Source: an uncultured Gemella sp.
Lineage (GTDB): Bacteria > Bacillota > Bacilli > Staphylococcales > Gemellaceae
Length of the DNA: 6,086 nt
NCBI GenBank assembly: GCA_938038035.1
Contig: CALHQV010000013.1
Location: 1-6,086, forward strand
Direction: 5' to 3'
Below are positions 1 to 6,086 of this stretch, one piece after another (position 1 is the stretch's first letter; each line of letters begins with the position of its first letter). Under the pieces are notes generated by a model. The model saw only the letters and a program-made list of their open reading frames with translations. It had not been told where the DNA came from and did not search any database. The position numbers and the translations under genes are program-made.

Positions 1-42
1 CACATTTTAAACAACATTATTCATCCTAATTATATTTTAATC

Positions 43-77
43 TCTAAAATAATCTGATTATATTAGTTATTTTTAGA
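43..77. repeat. Imperfect AT-rich inverted repeat upstream of the operon
   Basis: The left arm TCTAAAATAA (43-52) matches the right arm TTATTTTTAGA (67-77) as an inverted repeat with one extra T. The symmetry continues inward as CTGAT (54-58) against ATTAG (62-66), allowing one G-T pair, around a 3-base centre. Neither strand shows a T-run directly after the stem, and the stem is nearly all A-T, so it is a poor intrinsic terminator. It could be a protein-binding dyad or chance symmetry in very AT-rich DNA. Function unknown. Confidence 0.25.
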
Positions 78-172
78 AAATAATCAATACTTAATTTTAT
101 CGTTTTCATAACTTTTTATAATATTCCTTTATGTTATCATCCATTTTTTATTGAAAAATAATTATATAAAAG

Positions 173-212
173 TTGAATATCAATAGTATTTTAAGCTATT
201 TTGTTATATAAT
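173..212 (+). promoter_or_regulatory. Putative promoter region of the mnh operon
   Basis: A perfect -10 hexamer TATAAT lies at 207-212, about 40 bases before the mnhA start, which would put the transcript start near 218-220 and give a leader of roughly 32-34 bases. No good -35 box sits 16-18 bases upstream of it: 184-189 is TAGTAT, which matches TTGACA at only two positions. An alternative pairing is TTGAAT (173-178), an 18-base spacer and TATTTT (197-202), with four of six matches in each box. A small inverted repeat, AATAG (182-186) and CTATT (196-200), sits just where the -35 region of the first candidate would be. Because the whole region is AT-rich, chance matches to -10 boxes are common; the placement before a tightly packed operon is the main support. 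Confidence 0.4.
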
Positions 213-237
213 TAGTGTTATAAAAAAAATAAATTAG

Positions 238-244
238 AAAGAGG
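238..244 (+). promoter_or_regulatory. Ribosome binding site of mnhA
   Basis: AAAGAGG lies 7 bases before the ATG at 252. Together with its flanks it reads AGAAAGAGGT, which is the full Shine-Dalgarno complement AGAAAGGAGGT with one G missing. It supports the ATG at 252 as the true start of mnhA. Confidence 0.75.
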
Positions 245-251
245 TTTTTTT

Positions 252-2618
252 ATGTTACAATTAGCTGTCTTTTTACCAGTAATTGCGATGTTTTTCGTAC
301 CTTTCTTAAGGAAAAACTTCAAAACCATCCATACTGGAAAATTCGTTATAGTTGTACCATTAATACTGTTTGGGTATTTTATTTCAAATCTTAAGTATAT
401 CTATTCAGGTGGAACAATCTATAAGAAACTAGCATTTGTTTCTAACGTAGGACTTGATATCAACCTAAATCTTGATGGTTTATCACTTCTATTCTCATTA
501 CTAATTACAGGAATCGGTACTCTAGTAATATTATATTCATGTTACTATATGAGTATTACAGATGAGAAATTACATAAATTTTACATATTTTTACTAATAT
601 TCATGTCTGCTATGTTAGGTGTAGTTTTATCTGACAACATGCTTAGTATGTATATGTTCTGGGAGATGACATCTGTTTCTTCTTTCCTATTAATTAGTTA
701 CTGGCACGAAAATGATGCATCTAGAAAAGGAGCTCTAAAATCATTGATTATTACTGTCTTTGGTGGAGTCCTAATGCTAGCAGGGATTTTCGTTTTAAAT
801 AACATTACTGGAAGTTTTAACATTAGTGAAATTATTGAATTCACTAAAAATCATGGATACAACGATAAATATATAGTAGCGATGATTCTTATAATATTCG
901 GTGCATTTACAAAATCAGCACAATTCCCATTCCATATTTGGTTACCTGATGCAATGGCTGCACCTACACCAATCAGTAGTTATCTACACTCAGCTACAAT
1001 GGTTAAAGCTGGAATTTATCTACTATTGAGAATTGGAATTGTATTCTCATTTACTTCTTCGTTTGGTAATATTCTTATAATTTTCGGTACTATTACTATG
1101 TTAATAGGTTCTATTTCTGCAATATTCCTAAAAGATTTAAAAGGAATTCTTGCATATTCAACCATTAGTCAACTTGGTATGATGACTCTTATGATAGGTA
1201 TAGCAAACCTTGGTCTATACAACGATAATCACTACGTTTATACATTCGCATTCTATGCTGTATGTTTTCATATTATTAACCATGCAGCATTTAAAGCAAG
1301 TTTATTTATGATTACTGGTATTATCGATCATTCATTCCATACACGTGATATTGAAAAACTTCGTGGTATTAGAAGATATATGCCACTTAGCTTTATATTA
1401 AGTATTATCGCTGGGTTCTCTATGGCAGGAATCCCACCTTTAAGTGGATTTTATTCAAAAGAATACTTCTTAACGGTAGTTTATGGATTAACGCAATCAA
1501 GCATGCTATATATGGTTATCGTAATAGCTGTAATTATTGGAGCTTTAGGAACTGCTATTTATTCATTAATATTAGCATTCAAACCGTTCTTAGGTAAATT
1601 CGATAATTCTATAATGGGGAATAAAAAATTACATCTTCCAAGTAACGGTATCTTTATATCACCAATAATACTTGTAGTCTTCGTAATTATTAACACATTC
1701 ATAAAAGATTACATAGTTATTCCAGCACAACAATCTGCACTAGCTGTAAAAACAACTAATAACGAAGTAATCACTCATGTCCATCATGATAGTTTCTTCT
1801 CAATAGAACTTCTAACCTCTATTATCATTATCATTGCAAGTTTTGTAATTTACAAATTATTTGCAGGTAGAAATGGAATCTATAGTATAAACCCTACTAT
1901 TATATCTATTCATGGTGCGTATAATAACTTAGGTAACTTACTACACAAAGTAAGTGGTACACTTCATGATACATTTGTTACAAACCAACTTAGAAGAAAT
2001 ATGAGTTATATCTTTGTAGTGTTATCAGTAACTATTATAGGTGGTTACTTTGCAATTGGTAGACCTATGTTAATTAATAACTTCTCTACAATTCACTACA
2101 TGAATATTTTTATAGGACTATGTATTGTCGTGTGCTGTGTCGCTCTAACTACAGTATATAATAGACTAGTACTTATTATTCTTTCTTCTGGAATTGGATT
2201 TATGATGACTGCACTATATGTTACATTTAGAGCACCCGACTTAGCAATGACACAATTTGTAATTGAATCAATTTCTACTATTATTTTCTTAATAGCATTC
2301 ATTCTATTAACTGATAAAACAAAACAAGTAGAAAAACAAAGTTTTAAACTTACTAATGCAATAATTGCAACACTAACTGGTATTAGTTTTACAATTGTAG
2401 GATTAGTGGCATATGCATATAAAAACCCATCAGAAATTAGTCAATTTTATTTCGATAATGTTGTCGCATCTGGTGGTGGAAACATAGTAAATGTTATTAT
2501 TGTAGATTTTAGGGGATTTGATACCTTGTTTGAAATCACCGTTATGACAATGGTAGCATTAATTATCTATGCTATGTTTAAAATAATTAAACGAGGAGGC
2601 CAAAAAGATGAAAACTAA
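252..2618 (+). CDS. mnhA: Mrp/Mnh Na+/H+ antiporter subunit A (large antiporter-like subunit)
   Basis: This is the largest membrane subunit of the Mrp cation/proton antiporter and is homologous to complex I NuoL. At 788 residues it is close to the usual length of about 800. The start is an ATG with a ribosome binding site 7 bases upstream, and the protein opens directly with a membrane segment. Residues about 66-115 resemble the antiporter N-terminal domain, and about 125-420 the core antiporter domain. Visible key residues are E138 (MFWEMTS), K221 and H228 (FTKSAQFPFHIWLPDAM), K252, K297 (KDLKGILAYSTISQLG), H340, H344 and K348. The C-terminal part typical of MrpA is present: about 620-688 contains FRAPDLAMTQFVIES (D663, E672), and 745-765 contains VDFRGFDTLFE (D752, D757, E761). 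A His-rich loop, THVHHD, lies at 508-513. The protein acts in the cytoplasmic membrane with MnhB-G. The symbol follows staphylococcal naming; mrpA is equivalent. The family assignment is secure. The exact ion exchanged is inferred from the family. Confidence 0.97.
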   Translation: MLQLAVFLPVIAMFFVPFLRKNFKTIHTGKFVIVVPLILFGYFISNLKYIYSGGTIYKKLAFVSNVGLDINLNLDGLSLLFSLLITGIGTLVILYSCYYMSITDEKLHKFYIFLLIFMSAMLGVVLSDNMLSMYMFWEMTSVSSFLLISYWHENDASRKGALKSLIITVFGGVLMLAGIFVLNNITGSFNISEIIEFTKNHGYNDKYIVAMILIIFGAFTKSAQFPFHIWLPDAMAAPTPISSYLHSATMVKAGIYLLLRIGIVFSFTSSFGNILIIFGTITMLIGSISAIFLKDLKGILAYSTISQLGMMTLMIGIANLGLYNDNHYVYTFAFYAVCFHIINHAAFKASLFMITGIIDHSFHTRDIEKLRGIRRYMPLSFILSIIAGFSMAGIPPLSGFYSKEYFLTVVYGLTQSSMLYMVIVIAVIIGALGTAIYSLILAFKPFLGKFDNSIMGNKKLHLPSNGIFISPIILVVFVIINTFIKDYIVIPAQQSALAVKTTNNEVITHVHHDSFFSIELLTSIIIIIASFVIYKLFAGRNGIYSINPTIISIHGAYNNLGNLLHKVSGTLHDTFVTNQLRRNMSYIFVVLSVTIIGGYFAIGRPMLINNFSTIHYMNIFIGLCIVVCCVALTTVYNRLVLIILSSGIGFMMTALYVTFRAPDLAMTQFVIESISTIIFLIAFILLTDKTKQVEKQSFKLTNAIIATLTGISFTIVGLVAYAYKNPSEISQFYFDNVVASGGGNIVNVIIVDFRGFDTLFEITVMTMVALIIYAMFKIIKRGGQKDEN

Positions 2619-3033
2619 TGACGTAATTTTAAAATCATTATCTGCAATTATTTCAGGATGTATATTTTTACTTTCTCTTAGTTTGTACTTTGGTGGTCAC
2701 TTCCTACCTGGTGGTGGTTTCGTTGGAGGACTCCTTTGTACAATGGCATTGGCTCTAGCAATGTTTACATATGGAATTGATAGAGTCAATAAACTTCTCC
2801 CTATCAATTACATATACGTAACTGCAATCGGATTACTTTTTTCTATTGGTACAGCGTTTAGTGGTGTTGTAGTCGGAAAAAATTTCTTCAAACATCATTT
2901 CACTCACATTCACGTTCCAATAATGGGAGAAATGGAATTACATACAGCTGCAATATTCGACCTAGGTGTGTATTTTGTAGTTGTTGGAGTTCTTATGTCA
3001 GTAATTTTAGCTTTCGGAAAGGATGGTAAATAA
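2608..3033 (+). CDS. mnhB: Mrp/Mnh Na+/H+ antiporter subunit B
   Basis: MnhB is a small integral membrane subunit of the Mrp complex. At 141 residues it matches the family length of about 140. The family signature GGHFLPGGGFVGGL is at residues 29-42. Four hydrophobic segments are visible, at about 7-27, 36-57, 66-88 and 113-136. Acidic residues E108 and E110 lead into FDLGVYF (D118). The ATG at 2608 has AGGAGG at 2594-2599 with an 8-base spacing. The gene overlaps the end of mnhA by 11 bases, so its ribosome binding site lies inside mnhA and encodes part of the mnhA tail. An unusual run, KHHFTHIHVP, at 95-104 puts four histidines in the loop before the last membrane segment. The subunit is required for assembly or activity in studied Mrp systems. 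Whether it is closer to the Mnh1 or the Mnh2 paralogue of staphylococci cannot be settled by eye. Confidence 0.96.
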   Translation: MKTNDVILKSLSAIISGCIFLLSLSLYFGGHFLPGGGFVGGLLCTMALALAMFTYGIDRVNKLLPINYIYVTAIGLLFSIGTAFSGVVVGKNFFKHHFTHIHVPIMGEMELHTAAIFDLGVYFVVVGVLMSVILAFGKDGK

Positions 3034-3392
3034 TGGAATTTTATATGATTATCTTATGTGGTATTCTTGTTGGTTTTGGTGTTTACCTTATGCTTTCTAA
3101 GAGTATGATGCGAATAATAATTGGTGTTGGTCTTTTTGGACATGCTGCTAACCTTATTATACTTATCGCAGGAGGTTTATATGATGGAGACATTCCTATT
3201 ATTTCAGAATTAGGAAAGAATTATATAGATCCTATTCCAGCAGCACTTATCCTTACTGCCATCGTTATCGGATTCGCAGTAACTTGTCTTTTAATTTCAA
3301 TCTACATTGCTAACTACAAATTAAAAGGAAGCGATAATGTAATTGATCTTGAAGACGTAGAAAATATGAAGGAGGAAAGAAATAATGCATAG
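3033..3392 (+). CDS. mnhC: Mrp/Mnh Na+/H+ antiporter subunit C (NuoK-like)
   Basis: MnhC is homologous to complex I subunit NuoK and lies next to the antiporter-like subunits in the membrane. It has 119 residues, against a typical 112-119. Three membrane segments are visible at about 3-20, 26-48 and 68-94. Family landmarks are GVGLFGHAANL at 31-41 and DPIPAALILTAIVIGFA at 66-82. A soluble, mostly acidic tail follows from about 97 (SDNVIDLEDVE and onward). The start shares one base with the mnhB stop (TAATG), a classic coupling arrangement. AAAGGA at 3018-3023 is 9 bases before the ATG. The tail codons include the AAGGAGG that serves as the mnhD ribosome binding site. Confidence 0.96.
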   Translation: MEFYMIILCGILVGFGVYLMLSKSMMRIIIGVGLFGHAANLIILIAGGLYDGDIPIISELGKNYIDPIPAALILTAIVIGFAVTCLLISIYIANYKLKGSDNVIDLEDVENMKEERNNA

Positions 3393-4866
3393 TAATTTAC
3401 CTGTTATACCAATATTTATCCCCCTTCTATTCGCAGCAATAACAGTATTGTTTAGAAAAAGAATAGCAATGCAACGATTATTAACAACATTCGCTACATT
3501 ACTAGTCTTAGCATTTTCTATATTCAATATCTATATGGTAAATAAACATCAAATACTAATATTAGAAATGGGGAACTGGGCTAGTCCATTTGGTATTACT
3601 TTAACATTAGACGGACTTAATAGTATTCTAGTTACAACATCTTCAGTTGTTTTTCTTGCAACATTGATATATTCATTTAAAACAATTGATAAAATTCGAG
3701 AACTTAGTTTCTTCTATCCAGGATTTTTATTAATTATGGTTGGAATAAACGGAGCTTTCACTACAGGTGATATATTTAACCTTTTCGTTTTCTATGAAAT
3801 CTTACTTATGTCATCTTATTTACTACTGTTAGTAGGTATTAATAAAGAACAACTGAAATCTTCTATTAGTTATGTACTAATGAATGTCTTTGCTGGTAGC
3901 TTATTTGTTATTAGTATAGGATATCTTTACACAATTGTTGGTAGCTTAAATATGGCATACATATCTCAAACAATCTCATCGATGACTGATCGTCGTGGAT
4001 TATACCTTGTTGGAGCTGTAATGATATTTGTATTCTGTATGAAGGGCGCTTTATTCCCACTATTCACATGGATGAATAGATCATATGCGGCACCACCAAT
4101 AGCAATTTCTGTAATCTTTGGAGCATTGCTAACAAAAGTTGGTCTATACTCAATAATTAGAACGTATGGATTATTCTATTATGAATCAAACTTCATCAAG
4201 TCTTATATATTAATACTTGGAGCAGTCTCAATCATAGCCGGTTGTATTGGAGCTATCTATCAAAAAGATTTAAAACAAATAGTGATTTTTAATATCGTAA
4301 TTTCTCTTGGAGTTATGGTATGTGGAACTGCAACACTGAATACTTTCGGTGTTAAAGGTGCTTTATTCTATGCAGTAAATGACATATTACTAAAAGCTGC
4401 ATTATTCATAGTTGTTGGATTAATAATTTATGTTAGTGGAGTCAAATATCTCCAAAAATGTGGATTAATCAATAAATATCCTCTTCTTGGTTGGACATAT
4501 TTTATTATAGTTCTGTCATTAGCAGGGATTCCACCATTCAGTGGATTCTATGGTAAAGCCCTAATAATTAAAGGTTTAGTTACAAATAATAATACATTTA
4601 TTGCTATATTAGTAGCATTATCTGGATTAGTTGTATTTTACTCTTTAATTAGAATATTCTTAAATGTATTCTACGATAATATCAATAAGAGTTTAATTTT
4701 AAAACCTCTTCCAAAAGGTGTTCAGATTCCTCTTATCGCTATCGTAGCAATAGCACTTATTATTGGGGCAAGCACTAATCTATTAGATGGTTTCTTCGAT
4801 AAAGGTATACAAATGGTACTAAATCCTCAACACTATATTGACTTAGTACTTAAGAAAGGAGCATAA
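3385..4866 (+). CDS. mnhD: Mrp/Mnh Na+/H+ antiporter subunit D (second antiporter-like subunit)
   Basis: MnhD is the second large antiporter-like subunit, related to complex I NuoM/NuoN and to MnhA. Its 493 residues fit the family length of about 495. The core antiporter domain covers about residues 105-425. The essential-type glutamate is E138 (LFVFYEILLMSSYLL). The membrane lysines are K220 (FCMKGALFPLFTWM), K251 (FGALLTKVGLYS), K297 (YQKDLKQIVIF) and K337 (DILLKAALF). The MrpD-specific stretch NRSYAAPPIAISVIFGALLT is at 231-250, and GIPPFSGFYGK at 381-391. AAGGAGG at 3369-3375 is 9 bases before the ATG at 3385, and the gene overlaps mnhC by 8 bases. In the family this subunit is thought to contribute directly to cation/proton exchange. 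It lacks the extra C-terminal domain of MnhA, which distinguishes the two. Confidence 0.97.
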   Translation: MHSNLPVIPIFIPLLFAAITVLFRKRIAMQRLLTTFATLLVLAFSIFNIYMVNKHQILILEMGNWASPFGITLTLDGLNSILVTTSSVVFLATLIYSFKTIDKIRELSFFYPGFLLIMVGINGAFTTGDIFNLFVFYEILLMSSYLLLLVGINKEQLKSSISYVLMNVFAGSLFVISIGYLYTIVGSLNMAYISQTISSMTDRRGLYLVGAVMIFVFCMKGALFPLFTWMNRSYAAPPIAISVIFGALLTKVGLYSIIRTYGLFYYESNFIKSYILILGAVSIIAGCIGAIYQKDLKQIVIFNIVISLGVMVCGTATLNTFGVKGALFYAVNDILLKAALFIVVGLIIYVSGVKYLQKCGLINKYPLLGWTYFIIVLSLAGIPPFSGFYGKALIIKGLVTNNNTFIAILVALSGLVVFYSLIRIFLNVFYDNINKSLILKPLPKGVQIPLIAIVAIALIIGASTNLLDGFFDKGIQMVLNPQHYIDLVLKKGA

Positions 4867-4868
4867 TT

Positions 4869-5366
4869 ATGGCACTACAATTTTTAATTAATATATTAGT
4901 CGGTGTAGTATGGATGTTCTTTTCAGGTAACTATAATTCTGAATATTTTGCAGTAGGATTTTTCTGGGGTATGGTACTACTATTTATCTTTAGAAAAACA
5001 TTTGCAAAAGATATTCTAGGAAATCAACTTTATTACATTTATGTTTATAAATGGATAAAATTAATCTTAATGTTCTTGTTTGAATTATTAAAAGCTGATA
5101 TAAATGTTTTAAAATTAATGTTCAAAAAAGATCTTGATGTTAACCCTGTTATTTTTGAATATCCTTTAGAAGTAACAAAAAACTGGCAAATTACATTACT
5201 TGCCAATATGATAACTTTAACACCAGGTACACTTACAGTTAATGTTGGTCATGATAATAAAACACTTCATATTCATTGCCTCGATACTGATGATATTCCT
5301 GGTGAGATTGAAGGTATTAAAAATAGTTTTGAAAAAGCAATACTGGAGGTTGATTTAAATGGATAA
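4869..5366 (+). CDS. mnhE: Mrp/Mnh Na+/H+ antiporter subunit E
   Basis: MnhE is a small partner subunit of the Mrp complex, with 165 residues against about 158-165 in relatives. The N-terminal part is membrane-embedded (about 4-20, 24-41 and 58-77), followed by a largely soluble C-terminal half. Family motifs are FELLKADINVLKL at 71-83 and LANMITLTPGTLTV at 111-124. The gene starts 2 bases after the mnhD stop, the only junction in the operon without overlap. AAAGGAG at 4855-4861 lies 7 bases before the ATG, inside the last codons of mnhD. In studied Mrp systems this subunit is needed for full activity rather than being an antiporter itself. Confidence 0.95.
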   Translation: MALQFLINILVGVVWMFFSGNYNSEYFAVGFFWGMVLLFIFRKTFAKDILGNQLYYIYVYKWIKLILMFLFELLKADINVLKLMFKKDLDVNPVIFEYPLEVTKNWQITLLANMITLTPGTLTVNVGHDNKTLHIHCLDTDDIPGEIEGIKNSFEKAILEVDLNG

Positions 5367-5649
5367 AGTATTAGACTATTCAATTTTACTAGGTATATTC
5401 GCTAGTATTGCCATGATATTTTTCTTATTAATTTATATCGTTAAAAAACCGAGCATATTTGATAAATTAATAGCTAGTGATTTACTTGCTATGCCGTTAA
5501 TGTGCTTAATAGTTTTAGTTAGTATGTACTATAAAACTTTTTCTTATATTTCACTTATACTTATCATAGCTATTATATGTTTAGTAGGTACAGTTGTTAC
5601 TGCTAGATTCTTAGCTAAAAAGGAGGTCTTTAGTGATGATACTAAATAG
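5359..5649 (+). CDS. mnhF: Mrp/Mnh Na+/H+ antiporter subunit F
   Basis: MnhF is a small three-helix membrane subunit of 96 residues, the usual size for the family. Membrane segments are at about 8-28, 40-58 and 62-84. The family signature after the first helix (typically G-P-S/T-x-x-D-R/K followed by A-x-D) is seen as KKPSIFDKLIASDLLAM at 29-45, with D35 and D41. The usual glycine before the proline is a lysine here. GGAGG at 5345-5349 is 9 bases before the ATG, and the gene overlaps mnhE by 8 bases. The tail KKEVFSDDTK is encoded by the DNA that also provides the mnhG ribosome binding site and start. Confidence 0.95.
   Translation: MDKVLDYSILLGIFASIAMIFFLLIYIVKKPSIFDKLIASDLLAMPLMCLIVLVSMYYKTFSYISLILIIAIICLVGTVVTARFLAKKEVFSDDTK
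5621..5626 (+). promoter_or_regulatory. Ribosome binding site of mnhG (decides its start)
   Basis: AGGAGG lies inside mnhF. It is 6 bases from a GTG at 5633 and 9 bases from an ATG at 5636. The other internal genes of this operon use spacings of 7-9 bases, so the site favours the ATG at 5636. Confidence 0.75.
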
Positions 5650-6004
5650 TATTTTAGACATTATTATTATACTTCTAATTTTAATCGCAGTAATAGCAAT
5701 GCTATCAACAGTAATAGGATTTATTAGATTACCTGATGAAATAACTAAAATACATGCCGCAGGAGTTACAGGATCTTTCGCTGTAGAATTAATCCTTATA
5801 GCTGGATTTATATACTTCTATCGTTATCTAAATGTATTTGAATATAAATTCTTATTAGCAATAGCATTCTTATTCTTAGCAGCACCTGTTTCAGCTCACA
5901 TGATATCTATAAGTGCAATAATATACAATAAACGTGTATATTCTAAAAATAATAAAGATGAGGCTAAAAAAGTACTTGACGATATTGGAAAATTAAATAA
6001 ATAA
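5636..6004 (+). CDS. mnhG: Mrp/Mnh Na+/H+ antiporter subunit G
   Basis: MnhG is the last subunit of the complex, with 122 residues from this start against about 118-145 in relatives. Three membrane segments are visible at about 5-28, 46-63 and 71-98. The family signature GFIRLPDEITKIHAAGVTG is near residues 28-46, with the LPD and HAAG parts typical of MnhG. APVSAHMISISAI follows at about 83-95. The charged tail from about residue 99 is cytoplasmic by inference. The start chosen is the ATG at 5636; a GTG at 5633 is in frame directly before it and would add one residue. The gene overlaps mnhF by 14 bases (17 with the GTG). It closes the operon, and only about 80 bases of non-coding DNA follow in the window. 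Confidence 0.95.
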   Translation: MILNSILDIIIILLILIAVIAMLSTVIGFIRLPDEITKIHAAGVTGSFAVELILIAGFIYFYRYLNVFEYKFLLAIAFLFLAAPVSAHMISISAIIYNKRVYSKNNKDEAKKVLDDIGKLNK

Positions 6005-6014
6005 ACTAGTCTGA

Positions 6015-6086
6015 GGGCTGACAAAAAGGTCCTAAATTTTAACAAAGTGTATATGAGAACTCATAGACGCAGTGGTTTATTGATAT
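6015..6086. repeat. Possible left end of a dispersed repeat or insertion-sequence remnant, cut by the window edge
   Basis: Just after the operon the sequence changes character: GGGCTGACAAAAAGG at 6015-6029 is followed by text with no open reading frame of note. The opening resembles, from memory, the GGCTGGGACAAAA-type ends found around repeats and insertion sequences in related Gram-positive cocci. The matching right end would lie outside the window, so this cannot be confirmed here. A weak hairpin, AGGGCT (6014-6019) with GGTCCT (6028-6033), two pairs being G-U, is followed by AAATTTT and could instead act as a poor terminator for the operon. Confidence 0.3.
6052..6065. repeat. Perfect 6-bp inverted repeat downstream of mnhG
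   Basis: TATGAG (6052-6057) and CTCATA (6060-6065) are exact inverted copies separated by AA. There is no T-run after it on the + strand, so it is not a standard terminator for mnhG. It could be part of the candidate repeat element or a small protein-binding dyad. Confidence 0.4.

Noticed and set aside
117..122. A second perfect TATAAT in the upstream region
   Set aside because: There is no -35 match at 16-18 bases and it is about 130 bases from mnhA; such hexamers are expected by chance in DNA this AT-rich.
107..148. Short minus-strand frame beginning with Met-Asp-Asp in the upstream spacer
   Set aside because: It runs only about a dozen codons and has no ribosome binding site before its ATG.
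2096..2302. Open frame of 68 codons on the minus strand inside mnhA
   Set aside because: It lies entirely within the conserved C-terminal domain of MnhA, resembles no known family and is best explained as a shadow of the real gene.
3321..3527. Open frame of 68 codons on the minus strand across the mnhC/mnhD junction
   Set aside because: It overlaps two clear genes and the mnhD ribosome binding site, with no recognisable protein; a shadow frame.
252..6004. Respiratory complex I (NADH dehydrogenase) gene cluster
   Set aside because: MnhA, C and D are homologous to complex I subunits, but the B, E, F and G genes, the A-G order and the absence of any quinone- or NADH-module genes identify the Mrp antiporter.
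6014..6040. Intrinsic terminator for the operon (AGGGCT/GGTCCT hairpin followed by AAATTTT)
   Set aside because: The stem has six pairs with two G-U, a long loop, and only four T after three A; too weak to list as a terminator on its own.

Overview
The window holds one complete seven-gene operon for a group 1 Mrp/Mnh cation/proton antiporter, with genes in the canonical order A-B-C-D-E-F-G, all on the + strand (252-6004). Very low G+C, strong AGGAGG-type ribosome binding sites, tight gene packing and subunit sizes close to those of staphylococcal MnhABCDEFG point to a low-G+C Firmicute of the Bacillales/Lactobacillales type. A Gemella-like organism would fit, but genus assignment from this window alone is a guess.

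Layout: 1-251 is a very AT-rich intergenic region with no credible gene. It contains an imperfect dyad (43-77), a perfect TATAAT (207-212) with a poor -35 partner, and the mnhA ribosome binding site (238-244). Then follow mnhA (252-2618), mnhB (2608-3033), mnhC (3033-3392), mnhD (3385-4866), mnhE (4869-5366), mnhF (5359-5649) and mnhG (5636-6004, or 5633 if a GTG start is used). Five of the six junctions overlap and the sixth has a 2-nt gap, so the genes are almost certainly co-transcribed and probably translationally coupled. The last 82 bases (6005-6086) are non-coding as far as can be seen. They carry a 6-bp inverted repeat and a GGGCTGACAAAAAGG sequence that may be the start of a dispersed repeat or insertion-sequence end cut off by the window edge.

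How the genes work together: in this family the seven small and large membrane proteins assemble into one complex that uses the proton-motive force to expel Na+ (and in some members other monovalent cations), supporting pH homeostasis and salt tolerance. MnhA and MnhD are the two antiporter-like subunits related to complex I NuoL/M/N. MnhC is the NuoK-like subunit. MnhB, E, F and G are small partner subunits needed for assembly and activity. The key charged residues in MnhA and MnhD are all present and no frameshift or truncation is visible, so the complex should be functional.

I did not find a previously undescribed system. The coding part is a normal Mrp operon; the less-explained parts are the two non-coding flanks and a few details listed under findings.
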